The notes under the pieces are model-generated. The model did no database searches and was not told the origin of the DNA. It worked only from the letters and a program-made list of their open reading frames with translations. The position numbers and the translations under genes are program-made. A stretch of 64,000 nt of DNA from Blastomussa wellsi (Eukaryota; Cnidaria; Anthozoa; Scleractinia; Plerogyridae). Of the stretch, positions 33,126-46,883 are shown piece by piece. Position 1 is the stretch's first letter. The number at the start of each line of letters is the position of its first letter. The stretch covers positions 10,447,567 through 10,511,566 of the forward strand of contig OX393562.1 of assembly GCA_947652115.1 (NCBI GenBank), in the 5' to 3' direction.

Positions 33126-36100
33126 AACTTCATTTTTTGCTAAACCATTTCAGCGATGTTTTCGTGACGGCGCCACTGCGGGACCATTTGCGCGTTAATT
33201 TCAGACGATTCGGCAAACCTTCATAAAATTCAAGTTTTTTGCCTTTCGTAAAATTTCATTTTTCGCTAAAAAATTTCGGCTACGGCAAATCGCTGAAAAG
33301 GCAATCTTTTCGTGAGGTCGCCACTGCAGGAACATTTGCGCGTTAATTTCAGCCGATTCAGGAAACCTTCAAAAAAATCAAGTTTTTGCCCTTCGTAAAA
33401 TTTCAGTTTTTGCTAAAAAATTTTTGCTTCCGCGAATCGCTGAAAAAGCGATTTTTTCGTGACGGCGCAACTGCTGGAACATTTGCGTCTTAATTTCAGA
33501 CGATTCGGCAAACCTTCCTAAAAATCAAGTTTTTGGTATTCCGTAAAATTTCATTTCTTGCTAAAAAATCTCGCCTACCGCGAATCGCTGAAAAGGCGAT
33601 ATTTTCTTGACGACGCCACTACGGGAAAATTGGCGCGTTAATTTCAGCCGATTCAGCAAACCTTCCAAAAATCAAGATTTCAGCCTTCCGTAAAATTTCA
33701 TTTTCTGCTAAAAAATTTTTGCTTCCGCGAATCGCTGAAAACGCGATGTTTTCGTGACGGCGCCACTCCGGGAACATTTGCGCCTTAATTTCAAACTATT
33801 CGGCAATCCTCCAAAAGAATCAAGTTTTTGGCCTTGCGTAAACTTTCATTTTTTGCTAAAAAATTTTGGCTTCCGCCAATCGCTGAAAGAGCGATGTTTT
33901 CGGGACGGCGCCACTGCGGGAACATTTGCGCGTTAATTTCAAACGATTTGGCAAACCTTAAAAAAAATCAAGTTTTTGGCCTTCTGTAAAATTTCATTTT
34001 TTGCTAAAAAATTTCCGCTACCGCGAATCGCTGGAAAGGCGATGTTTTCGTGAGGTCCCAACTGCGGGACCATTTTCACTGTGGGAACACTTCCAAAAAT
34101 CAAGTTTTTGGCCTTCCGTAAAATTTCGGCTACCGCGAATCGATGAAAAGGCGATGTTTTCGTGACGGCGACACTTCGTTAACATTTGTGCCTTTATTTC
34201 AGCCGATTCGTCAAACCTTCAAAAAATAAAGTTTTTGGCCTTCCGTGAAACTTCATTTTGTGCTAAAACATTTCAGCGATGTTTTCGTGACGGCGCCACT
34301 GCGGGACCATTTGCGCGTTAATTTCAGACGATTCGGCAAACCTTCATAAAATTCAAGTTTTTTGCCTTTCGTAAAATTTCATTTTTCGCTAAAAAATTTC
34401 GGCTACGGCAAATCGCTGAAAAGGCAATCTTTTCGTGAGGTCGCCACTGCAGGAACATTTGCGCGTTAATTTCAGCCGATTCAGGAAACCTGGCCTTGTG
34501 TAAAAGTTCATTTTCTTCTAAAAAATTTCCTCAACCGCAAATGCCTGAAAAGGCGATGTTTTCGTGGCGGCGCAACTACAGGGACATCTGCGCTTTGATT
34601 TCAGCCGATTCGGCAACCCTTCAAAAAAATCAAGTTGTTGGCCCTCCGCAAAATTTCATTTTTTGCGAAAAAACTTCGGGTACTGGGAATCGCTGATAAC
34701 TTTACACGATTCGGCAAACCTTCCAAAAAACCAAGTTTTTACCCTCCGTAAAATTTAACTTTTTTCAAAAAATTTCGTCTACCGCGAATCGCTGCGCGAC
34801 CACCAGAACATTTGCGCGTTAATTTCGGCCAATTTGGCAAACCTTCTAAAAAATCAAGTTTTTGGCCTTGTTTAAAATTTCATTTTTCTATAAAAAAATT
34901 TCGTCAACTGCGAATCGCTGAAAACGCGATGTTTTCGCTGCGGCGCTGCTACGGGAACATTTGCGCGTTACTTTCAGCGGATTCGGCAAACCTTCCAAAA
35001 AAATCAAGTTTTTGGCCTTGCGTAAAAGCTCATTTTCTTCTAAAAAATTTCGTCAACCGCAAATGCCTGAAAAGGCGATATTTTCGTGGCGGCGCAACTA
35101 CAGGGACATTTGCGCTTTGATTTCAGCCGATTCGGCAACCCTTAAAAAAAATCAAGTTGTTGGCCCTCCGCAAAATTTCATTTTCCGCTAAAAAATTTCG
35201 GCTACGGAGAATCGCTGAAAAGGCAATGTCTTCGTGAGGTCGCCACTGCAGGAACATTTGCTCGATAATTTCAGCCGATTCCGGAAACCTTCAAAAAAAA
35301 CAACTTTTTGCCCTTCCGAAAATTTCAGTTTCTGTTAAAAAAATTTTGCTTCCGCGAATCGCTGAAAAAGCGATGTTTTCGTGACGGCGCCATTGCTGGA
35401 ACATTTTCGCGTTAATTTCAGCTGATTCGGCAAACCTTCAAAAAAATCAAGTTTTTGCTCTTCGTAAAATTTCAGTTTCTGCTAAAAAATTTTTGCTTCC
35501 GCGAATCGCTGAAAAGGCGATCTTTTCGTAGCGGCCCCACTACCGGGACATTTGCGAGTTAATTTCAGCCGATTCGGCAAACCTTCCTAAAAATCAAGTT
35601 TTTTTGTCTTTCGTAAAATTTCATTTTTCGCTAAAAAATTTCTGCTACGGCGAATCGCTGAAAAGGCAATGTTTTCGTGAGGTCGCCACTGCAGGAACAT
35701 TTGCGCGATAATTTCAGCCGATTCCGGAAACCTTCAAAAAAATCAACTTTTTGCCCTTCCGAAAATTTCAGTTTCTGCTAAAAAAATTTTGCTTCCGCGA
35801 ATCGCTGAAAAAGCGATGTTTTCGTGACGGCGCCATTGCTGGAACATTTGCGCGTTAATTTCAGCTGATTCGGCAAACCTTCCAACAAATCAAGTTTTTG
35901 GTATTCCGTAAAATTTCATTTTTAGCTAAAAAAATTTCGGCTACCGCCAATCGCTGAAAAAGCGATCTTTTCGTGACGGCGCCACTCCGGGAACATTTGC
36001 GCCTTAATTTCAAACTATTCGGCAATCCTCCAAAAGAATCAAGTTTTTGCCCTTCTGTAAAATTTCATTTTTTGCTAAAAAATTTCCGCTACTGCGAATC

Positions 36101-36321
36101 GCTGGAAAGGCGATGTTTTCGTGAGGTCCCCACTGCGGGACCATTTTCACTGTGGGAACACTTCCAAAAATCAAGTTTTTGGCCTTCCGTAAAATTTCGG
36201 TTACCGCGAATCGATGAAAAGGCGATGTTTTCGTGACGGCGACACTTCGTTAACATTTGTGCCTTTATTTCAGCCGATTCGGCAAACCTTCAAAAAATAA
36301 AGTTTTTGGCCTTCCGTGAAA
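33126..36321. repeat. Satellite block SAT9 (3196 bp, type C)
   Basis: Full type C block with an empty-site junction at 34248-34250. ACATTTTCGCG near 35402 is shared with SAT11 and SAT12. Confidence 0.92.
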
Positions 36322-37711
36322 AGACCAATTTATGCCCCCATAAATTGTAGCTAATGGACAACCAGGAGAATCATGTGTGTATTGCGTGACATGTAGCAAA
36401 TAGGGTGGGATTTCACAAGCCAAAGTTTAATTCCACTCACGTGCCTCTATTGTGTAAGTTGCATGCTTTAGCCAATCAGAGTGTTTGAATTCACTGCCAC
36501 TAAAGTTCAAGGGCAAAGTACACAGGCCTTGTGCTTTTTCATTCTGTTGCTTGAGCAGGCAAATTATCTGCCTGCTCCATCTCAGTACAACTAATTTTCC
36601 CACCCTTCCCTCCCTATCTTGCTAGCATGTCGTTTGCTTTATGATTTAGAATACACTATATTGCTTACCTACAAAAAAAAAACAAAAAAAAAACATTATT
36701 TTCCTAAGAAATATTGCGATGCTTGCTATATACAAGATGTTGCAGTTTGAGCCTCTGATGGGTATACCTGCAGTGTACCTGCACCATAGACATGCAATAT
36801 GGTTTTCTTGAAATGCATTGTAAACCGATCTCTGGTTAGGCCTTCAGGTTTATATATTGTTACTATAGCATTTTTTCGAGGTTGTTGAGATCTTCCATGT
36901 AATTGTTATAATCTGCAGTTGTGTTCGGTTACGGTTAGCTTTGGCAGTTCATCTGCCTCAAAGACACTTATTGTACTGATTAGCTAGGCCTATTTTATGA
37001 CCTGCTTGTTTTTATCGCATTTTGCAAGGTTGCGATCTTCCATGTAATTGTTATAATCTGCAGTTGTGTTCGGTTATGGTTAGATTTGGCAGTTTATCTG
37101 CCTCAAAGACACTTAATGTAATGATTAGCTAGGCCTATTTTCATGACCTACATTCTTGCATTTGTGTGTAACTCTCTAGTAGAGTGTTCTGTTGGTTCTT
37201 TTATCTCATATTGATATAATAAACATTGGGTTGGGATGAAGTGCTCCCATACAGGTCACCCTTTGCCCCATAGACTCACAGAATGGATTGGTTGCCATGG
37301 TAACCATGAGTCTAAACCCCTCTAACTTGAATAAAGACCTCTTTCAGGGTATTGTGTTCTGCAGCCCTGAAGAGGAATAAGGACCTCTCCCACGGTATTG
37401 TGGTCGGCAGCCCTGGAGAGGAGTAAGGAGCTCTTTAGGGTATTGTGGTCGGCAGCCCAAAAGAGTTGTAGGACCTCTTGCAGGGTATTGTGTTTGCAGC
37501 CCTCAAGAGCAGTAGGACCTCTCTTAGGGGATTGTGATGTGCACCCCTAGAGAGAAAAGGGGAGTGGAGGGGTTGTGACCCCTCCCCTCTTCCCAAGCTA
37601 GACTAGCATTGTGTTTAGTGGCAGTGGCCTGTTACTGGAGTACTTCATTCCCAACCCCAATTCCCCACATATTGTTGTCCAAGTTTCTGTCTTCTCATGG
37701 GTTGGGACATT
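36322..37711. repeat. Non-satellite segment NS10 (1390 bp, type C)
   Basis: GTAGCTAATGG at the left. A private GAATAAAGACCTC lies in the first tandem hairpin repeat near 37329. Confidence 0.9.
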
Positions 37712-40700
37712 AACTTCATTTTTTGCTAAACCATTTCAGCGATGTTTTCGTGACGGCGCCACTGCGGGACCATTTGCGCGTTAATTTCAGACGATTCGGC
37801 AAACCTTCATAAAATTCAAGTTTTTTGCCTTTCGTAAAATTTCATTTTTCGCTAAAAAATTTCGGCTACGGCAAATCGCTGAAAAGGCAATCTTTTCGTG
37901 AGGTCGCCACTGCAGGAACATTTGCGCGTTAATTTCAGCCGATTCAGGAAACCTTCAAAAAAATCAAGTTTTTGCCCTTCGTAAAATTTCAGTTTTTGCT
38001 AAAAAATTTTTGCTTCCGCGAATCGCTGAAAAAGCGATTTTTTCGTGACGGCGCAACTGCTGGAACATTTGCGTCTTAATTTCAGACGATTCGGCAAACC
38101 TTCCTAAAAATCAAGTTTTTGGTATTCCGTAAAATTTCATTTCTTGCTAAAAAATCTCGCCTACCGCGAATCGCTGAAAAGGCGATATTTTCTTGACGAC
38201 GCCACTACGGGAAAATTGGCGCGTTAATTTCAGCCGATTCAGCAAACCTTCCAAAAATCAAGATTTCAGCCTTCCGTAAAATTTCATTTTCTGCTAAAAA
38301 ATTTTTGCTTCCGCGAATCGCTGAAAACGCGATGTTTTCGTGACGGCGCCACTCCGGGAACATTTGCGCCTTAATTTCAAACTATTCGGCAATCCTCCAA
38401 AAGAATCAAGTTTTTGGCCTTGCGTAAACTTTCATTTTTTGCTAAAAAATTTTGGCTTCCGCCAATCGCTGAAAGAGCGATGTTTTCGGGACGGCGCCAC
38501 TGCGGGAACATTTGCGCGTTAATTTCAAACGATTTGGCAAACCTTAAAAAAAATCAAGTTTTTGGCCTTCTGTAAAATTTCATTTTTTGCTAAAAAATTT
38601 CCGCTACCGCGAATCGCTGGAAAGGCGATGTTTTCGTGAGGTCCCAACTGCGGGACCATTTTCACTGTGGGAACACTTCCAAAAATCAAGTTTTTGGCCT
38701 TCCGTAAAATTTCGGCTACCGCGAATCGATGAAAAGGCGATGTTTTCGTGACGGCGACACTTCGTTAACATTTGTGCCTTTATTTCAGCCGATTCGTCAA
38801 ACCTTCAAAAAATAAAGTTTTTGGCCTTCCGTGAAACTTCATTTTTTGCTAAAACATTTCAGCGATGTTTTCGTGACGGCGCCACTGCGGGACCATTTGC
38901 GCGTTAATTTCAGACGATTCGGCAAACCTTCATAAAATTCAAGTTTTTTGCCTTTCGTAAAATTTCATTTTTCGCTAAAAAATTTCGGCTACGGCAAATC
39001 GCTGAAAAGGCAATCTTTTCGTGAGGTCGCCACTGCAGGAACATTTGCGCGTTAATTTCAGCCGATTCAGGAAACCTGGCCTTGTGTAAAAGTTCATTTT
39101 CTTCTAAAAAATTTCCTCAACCGCAAATGCCTGAAAACGCGATGTTTTCGTGGCGGCGCAACTACAGGGACATCTGCGCTTTGATTTCAGCCGATTCGGC
39201 AACCCTTCAAAAAAATCAAGTTGTTGGCCCTCCGCAAAATTTAATTTTTTGCAAAAAAACTTCGGGTACTGGGAATCGCTGATAACTTTACACGATTCGG
39301 CAAACCTTCCAAAAAACCAAGTTTTTACCTTCCGTAAAATTTAACTTTTTTCAAAAAATTTCGTCTACCGCGAATCCGCTGCGCGACCACCAGAACATTT
39401 GCGCGTTAATTTCGGCCAATTTGGCAAACCTTCTAAAAAATCAAGTTTTTGGCCTTGTTTAAAATTTCACTTTTCTATAAAAAAATTTCGTCAACTGCGA
39501 ATCGCTGAAAACGCGATGTTTTCGCTGCGGCGCTGCTACGGGAACATTTGCGCGTTACTTTCAGCGGATTCGGCAAACCTTCCAAAAAAATCAAGTTTTT
39601 GGCCTTGCGTAAAAGCTCATTTTCTTCTAAAAAATTTCGTCAACCGCAAATGCCTGAAAAGGCGATATTTTCGTGGCGGCGCAACTACAGGGACATTTGC
39701 GCTTTGATTTCAGCCGATTCGGCAACCCTTAAAAAAAATCAAGTTGTTGGCCCTCCGCAAAATTTCATTTTCCGCTAAAAAATTTCGGCTACGGAGAATC
39801 GCTGAAAAGGCAATGTCTTCGTGAGGTCGCCACTGCAGGAACATTTGCTCGATAATTTCAGCCGATTCCGGAAACCTTCAAAAAAAACAACTTTTTGCCC
39901 TTCCGAAAATTTCAGTTTCTGTTAAAAAAATTTTGCTTCCGCGAATCGCTGAAAAAGCGATGTTTTCGTGACGGCGCCATTGCTGGAACATTTGCGCGTT
40001 AATTTCAGCTGATTCGGCAAACCTTCAAAAAAAATCAAGTTTTTGCTCTTCGTAAAATTTCAGTTTCTGCTAAAAAATTTTTGCTTCCGCGAATCGCTGA
40101 AAAGGCGATCTTTTCGTAGCGGCCCCACTACCGGGACATTTGCGAGTTAATTTCAGCCGATTCGGCAAACCTTCCTAAAAATCAAGTTTTTTTGTCTTTC
40201 GTAAAATTTCATTTTTCGCTAAAAAATTTCTGCTACGGCGAATCGCTGAAAAGGCAATGTTTTCGTGAGGTCGCCACTGCAGGAACATTTGCGCGATAAT
40301 TTCAGCCGATTCCGGAAACCTTCAAAAAAATCAACTTTTTGCCCTTCCGAAAATTTCAGTTTCTGCTAAAAAAATTTTGCTTCCGCGAATCGCTGAAAAA
40401 GCGATGTTTTCGTGACGGCGCCATTGCTGGAACATTTGCGCGTTAATTTCAGCTGATTCGGCAAACCTTCCAACAAATCAAGTTTTTGGTATTCCGTAAA
40501 ATTTCATTTTTAGCTAAAAAAATTTCGGCTACCGCCAATCGCTGAAAAAGCGATCTTTTCGTGACGGCGCCACTCCGGGAACATTTGCGCCTTAATTTCA
40601 AACTATTCGGCAATCCTCCAAAAGAATCAAGTTTTTGCCCTTCTGTAAAATTTCATTTTTTGCTAAAAAATTTCCGCTACTGCGAATCGCTGGAAAGGCG

Positions 40701-40909
40701 ATGTTTTCGTGAGGTCCCCACTGCGGGACCATTTTCACTGTGGGAACACTTCCAAAAATCAAGTTTTTGGCCTTCCGTAAAATTTCGGTTACCGCGAATC
40801 GATGAAAAGGCGATGTTTTCGTGACGGCGACACTTCGTTAACATTTGTGCCTTTATTTCAGCCGATTCGGCAAACCTTCAAAAAATAAAGTTTTTGGCCT
40901 TCCGTGAAA
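37712..40909. repeat. Satellite block SAT10 (3198 bp, type C, locally divergent)
   Basis: Full type C block with an empty-site junction at 38834-38836. A cluster of private changes lies between about 39135 and 39380: GAAAACGCG, AATTTAATTTTTTGCAAAA, and a 1-bp insertion giving GAATCCGCTGCG. Confidence 0.92.
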
Positions 40910-42298
40910 AGACCAATTTATGCCCCCATAAATTGTAGCTAATGGACAACCAGGAGAATCATGTGTGTATTGCGTGACATGTAGCAAATAGGGTGGGATT
41001 TCACAAGCCAAAGTTTAATTCCACTCACGTGCCTCTATTGTGTAAGTTGCATGCTTTAGCCAATCAGAGTGTTTGAATTCACTGCCACTAAAGTTCAAGG
41101 GCAAAGTACACAGGCCTTGTGCTTTTTCATTCTGTTGCTTGAGCAGGCAAATTATCTGCCTGCTCCATCTCAGTACAACTAATTTTCCCACCCTTCCCTC
41201 CCTATCTTGCTAGCATGTCGTTTGCTTTATGATTTAGAATACACTATATTGCTTACCTACAAAAAAAAAACAAAAAAAAACATTATTTTCCTAAGAAATA
41301 TTGCGATGCTTGCTATATACAAGATGTTGCAGTTTGAGCCTCTGATGGGTATACCTGCAGTGTACCTGCACCATAGACATGCAATATGGTTTTCTTGAAA
41401 TGCATTGTAAACCGATCTCTGGTTAGGCCTTCAGGTTTATATATTGTTACTATAGCATTTTTTCGAGGTTGTTGAGATCTTCCATGTAATTGTTATAATC
41501 TGCAGTTGTGTTCGGTTACGGTTAGCTTTGGCAGTTCATCTGCCTCAAAGACACTTATTGTACTGATTAGCTAGGCCTATTTTATGACCTGCTTGTTTTT
41601 ATCGCATTTTGCAAGGTTGCGATCTTCCATGTAATTGTTATAATCTGCAGTTGTGTTCGGTTATGGTTAGATTTGGCAGTTTATCTGCCTCAAAGACACT
41701 TAATGTAATGATTAGCTAGGCCTATTTTCATGACCTACATTCTTGCATTTGTGTGTAACTCTCTAGTAGAGTGTTCTGTTGGTTCTTTTATCTCATATTG
41801 ATATAATAAACATTGGGTTGGGATGAAGTGCTCCCATACAGGTCACCCTTTGCCCCATAGACTCACAGAATGGATTGGTTGCCATGGTAACCATGAGTCT
41901 AAACCCCTCTAACTTGAATAAGGACCTCTTTCAGGGTATTGTGTTCTGCAGCCCTGAAGAGGAATAAGGACCTCTCCCACGGTATTGTGGTCGGCAGCCC
42001 TGGAGAGGAGTAAGGAGCTCTTTAGGGTATTGTGGTCGGCAGCCCAAAAGAGTTGTAGGACCTCTTGCAGGGTATTGTGTTTGCAGCCCTCAAGAGCAGT
42101 AGGACCTCTCTTAGGGGATTGTGATGTGCACCCCTAGAGAGAAAAGGGGAGTGGAGGGGTTGTGACCCCTCCCCTCTTCCCAAGCTAGACTAGCATTGTG
42201 TTTAGTGGCAGTGGCCTGTTACTGGAGTACTTCATTCCCAACCCCAATTCCCCACATATTGTTGTCCAAGTTTCTGTCTTCTCATGGGTTGGGACATT
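40910..42298. repeat. Non-satellite segment NS11 (1389 bp, type C)
   Basis: As NS10, with a one-base shorter A tract near 41262-41280. No private changes seen beyond that. Confidence 0.9.
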
Positions 42299-45200
42299 AA
42301 CTTCATTTTTTGCTAAACCATTTCAGCGATGTTTTCGTGACGGCGCCACTGCGGGACCATTTGCGCGTTAATTTCAGACGATTCGGCAAACCTTCATAAA
42401 ATTCAAGTTTTTTGCCTTTCGTAAAATTTCATTTTTCGCTAAAAAATTTCGGCTACGGCAAATCGCTGAAAAGGCAATCTTTTCGTGAGGTCGCCACTGC
42501 AGGAACATTTGCGCGTTAATTTCAGCCGATTCAGGAAACCTTCAAAAAAATCAAGTTTTTGCCTTCGTAAAATTTCAGTTTTTGCTAAAAAATTTTTGCT
42601 TCCGCGAATCGCTGAAAAAGCGATTTTTTCGTGACGGCGCAACTGCTGGAACATTTGCGTCTTAATTTCAGACGATTCGGCAAACCTTCCTAAAAATCAA
42701 GTTTTTGGTATTCCGTAAAATTTCATTTCTTGCTAAAAAATCTCGCCTACCGCGAATCGCTGAAAAGGCGATATTTTCTTGACGACGCCACTACGGGAAA
42801 ATTGGCGCGTTAATTTCAGCCGATTCAGCAAACCTTCCAAAAATCAAGATTTCAGCCTTCCGTAAAATTTCATTTTCTGCTAAAAAATTTTTGCTTCCGC
42901 GAATCGCTGAAAACGCGATGTTTTCGTGACGGCGCCACTCCGGGAACATTTGCGCCTTAATTTCAAACTATTCGGCAATCCTCCAAAAGAATCAAGTTTT
43001 TGGCCTTGCGTAAACTTTCATTTTTTGCTAAAAAATTTTGGCTTCCGCCAATCGCTGAAAGAGCGATGTTTTCGGGACGGCGCCACTGCGGGAACATTTG
43101 CGCGTTAATTTCAAACGATTTGGCAAACCTTAAAAAAAATCAAGTTTTTGGCCTTCTGTAAAATTTCATTTTTTGCTAAAAAATTTCCGCTACTGCGAAT
43201 CGCTGGAAAGGCGATGTTTTCGTGAGGTCCCAACTGCGGGACCATTTTCACTGTGGGAACACTTCCAAAAATCAAGTTTTTGGCCTTCCGTAAAATTTCG
43301 GCTACCGCGAATCGATGAAAAGGCGATGTTTTCGTGACGGCGACACTTCGTTAACATTTGTGCCTTTATTTCAGCCGATTCGTCAAACCTTCAAAAAATA
43401 AAGTTTTTGGCCTTCCGTGAAACTTCATTTTTTGCTAAAACATTTCAGCGATGTTTTCGTGACGGCGCCACTGCGGGACCATTTGCGCGTTAATTTCAGA
43501 CGATTCGGCAAACCTTCATAAAATTCAAGTTTTTTGCCTTTCGTAAAATTTCATTTTTCGCTAAAAAATTTCGGCTACGGCAAATCGCTGAAAAGGCAAT
43601 CTTTTCGTGAGGTCGCCACTGCAGGAACATTTGCGCGTTAATTTCAGCCGATTCAGGAAACCTGGCCTTGTGTAAAAGTTCATTTTCTTCTAAAAAATTT
43701 CCTCAACCGCAAATGCCTGAAAAGGCGATGTTTTCGTGGCGGCGCAACTACAGGGACATCTGCGCTTTGATTTCAGCCGATTCGGCAACCCTTCAAAAAA
43801 ATCAAGTTGTTGGCCCTCCGCAAAATTTCATTTTTTGCGAAAAAACTTCGGGTACTGGGAATCGCTGATAACTTTACACGATTCGGCAAACCTTCCAAAA
43901 AACCAAGTTTTTACCTTCCGTAAAATTTAACTTTTTTCAAAAAATTTCGTCTACCGCGAATCGCTGCGCGACCACCAGAACATTTGCGCGTTAATTTCGG
44001 CCAATTTGGCAAACCTTCTAAAAAATCAAGTTTTTGGCCTTGTTTAAAATTTCATTTTTCTATAAAAAAATTTCGTCAACTGCGAATCGCTGAAAACGCG
44101 ATGTTTTCGCTGCGGCGCTGCTACGGGAACATTTGCGCGTTACTTTCAGCGGATTCGGCAAACCTTCCAAAAAAATCAAGTTTTTGGCCTTGCGTAAAAG
44201 CTCATTTTCTTCTAAAAAATTTCGTCAACCGCAAATGCCTGAAAAGGCGATATTTTCGTGGCGGCGCAACTACAGGGACATTTGCGCTTTGATTTCAGCC
44301 GATTCGGCAACCCTTAAAAAAAATCAAGTTGTTGGCCCTCCGCAAAATTTCATTTTCCGCTAAAAAATTTCGGCTACGGAGAATCGCTGAAAAGGCAATG
44401 TCTTCGTGAGGTCGCCACTGCAGGAACATTTGCTCGATAATTTCAGCCGATTCCGGAAACCTTCAAAAAAAACAACTTTTTGCCCTTCCGAAAATTTCAG
44501 TTTCTGTTAAAAAAATTTTGCTTCCGCGAATCGCTGTAAAAGCGATGTTTTCGTGACGGCGCCATTGCTGGAACATTTTCGCGTTAATTTCAGCTGATTC
44601 GGCAAACCTTCAAAAAAATCAAGTTTTTGCTCTTCGTAAAATTTCAGTTTCTGCTAAAAAATTTTTGCTTCCGCGAATCGCTGAAAAGGCGATCTTTTCG
44701 TAGCGGCCCCACTACCGGGACATTTGCGAGTTAATTTCAGCCGATTTGGCAAACCTTCCTAAAAATCAAGTTTTTTTGTCTTTCGTAAAATTTCATTTTT
44801 CGCTAAAAAATTTCTGCTACGGCGAATCGCTGAAAAGGCAATGTTTTCGTGAGGTCGCCACTGCAGGAACATTTGCGCGATAATTTCAGCCGATTCCGGA
44901 AACCTTCAAAAAAATCAACTTTTTGCCCTTCCGAAAATTTCAGTTTCTGCTAAAAAAATTTTGCTTCCGCGAATCGCTGAAAAAGCGATGTTTTCGTGAC
45001 GGCGCCATTGCTGGAACATTTGCGCGTTAATTTCAGCTGATTCGGCAAACCTTCCAACAAATCAAGTTTTTGGTATTCCGTAAAATTTCATTTTTAGCTA
45101 AAAAAATTTCGGCTACCGCCAATCGCTGAAAAAGCGATCTTTTCGTGACGGCGCCACTCCGGGAACATTTGCGCCTTAATTTCAAACTATTCGGCAATCC

Positions 45201-45493
45201 TCCAAAAGAATCAAGTTTTTGCCCTTCTGTAAAATTTTATTTTTTGCTAAAAAATTTCCGCTACTGCGAATCGCTGGAAAGGCGATGTTTTCGTGAGGTC
45301 CCCACTGCGGGACCATTTTCACTGTGGGAACACTTCCAAAAATCAAGTTTTTGGCCTTCCGTAAAATTTCGGTTACCGCGAATCGATGAAAAGGCGATGT
45401 TTTCGTGACGGCGACACTTCGTTAACATTTGTGCCTTTATTTCAGCCGATTCGGCAAACCTTCAAAAAATAAAGTTTTTGGCCTTCCGTGAAA
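42299..45493. repeat. Satellite block SAT11 (3195 bp, type C)
   Basis: Shares with SAT12 a 1-bp deletion (TTTTTGCCTTCG near 42557), GCCGATTTGGCAAACC near 44741 and TGTAAAATTTTATTTT near 45230. The pair is a recent duplicate. Empty-site junction at 43420-43422. Confidence 0.92.
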
Positions 45494-46883
45494 AGACCAA
45501 TTTATGCCCCCATAAATTGTAGCTAATGGACAACCAGGAGAATCATGTGTGTATTGCGTGACATGTAGCAAATAGGGTGGGATTTCACAAGCCAAAGTTT
45601 AATTCCACTCACGTGCCTCTATTGTGTAAGTTGCATGCTTTAGCCAATCAGAGTGTTTGAATTCACTGCCACTAAAGTTCAAGGGCAAAGTACACAGGCC
45701 TTGTGCTTTTTCATTCTGTTGCTTGAGCAGGCAAATTATCTGCCTGCTCCATCTCAGTACAACTAATTTTCCCACCCTTCCCTCCCTATCTTGCTAGCAT
45801 GTCGTTTGCTTTATGATTTAGAATACACTATATTGCTTACCTACAAAAAAAAAACAAAAAAAAAACATTATTTTCCTAAGAAATATTGCGATGCTTGCTA
45901 TATACAAGATGTTGCAGTTTGAGCCTCTGATGGGTATACCTGCAGTGTACCTGCACCATAGACATGCAATATGGTTTTCTTGAAATGCATTGTAAACCGA
46001 TCTCTGGTTAGGCCTTCAGGTTTATATATTGTTACTATAGCATTTTTTCGAGGTTGTTGAGATCTTCCATGTAATTGTTATAATCTGCAGTTGTGTTCGG
46101 TTACGGTTAGCTTTGGCAGTTCATCTGCCTCAAAGACACTTATTGTACTGATTAGCTAGGCCTATTTTATGACCTGCTTGTTTTTATCGCATTTTGCAAG
46201 GTTGCGATCTTCCATGTAATTGTTATAATCTGCAGTTGTGTTCGGTTATGGTTAGATTTGGCAGTTTATCTGCCTCAAAGACACTTAATGTAATGATTAG
46301 CTAGGCCTATTTTCATGACCTACATTCTTGCATTTGTGTGTAACTCTCTAGTAGAGTGTTCTGTTGGTTCTTTTATCTCATATTGATATAATAAACATTG
46401 GGTTGGGATGAAGTGCTCCCATACAGGTCACCCTTTGCCCCATAGACTCACAGAATGGATTGGTTGCCATGGTAACCATGAGTCTAAACCCCTCTAACTT
46501 GAATAAGGACCTCTTTCAGGGTATTGTGTTCTGCAGCCCTGAAGAGGAATAAGGACCTCTCCCACGGTATTGTGGTCGGCAGCCCTGGAGAGGAGTAAGG
46601 AGCTCTTTAGGGTATTGTGGTCGGCAGCCCAAAAGAGTTGTAGGACCTCTTGCAGGGTATTGTGTTTGCAGCCCTCAAGAGCAGTAGGACCTCTCTTAGG
46701 GGATTGTGATGTGCACCCCTAGAGAGAAAAGGGGAGTGGAGGGGTTGTGACCCCTCCCCTCTTCCCAAGCTAGACTAGCATTGTGTTTAGTGGCAGTGGC
46801 CTGTTACTGGAGTACTTCATTCCCAACCCCAATTCCCCACATATTGTTGTCCAAGTTTCTGTCTTCTCATGGGTTGGGACATT
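45494..46883. repeat. Non-satellite segment NS12 (1390 bp, type C)
   Basis: Standard type C copy with GTAGCTAATGG. I see no private change. Confidence 0.9.

Noticed and set aside
41207..41398. 63-codon frame across the A tract, also at 54963 and 59401
   Set aside because: It is open only where the A tract has the right length by slippage, and the lysine run is encoded by poly(A). No family resemblance.
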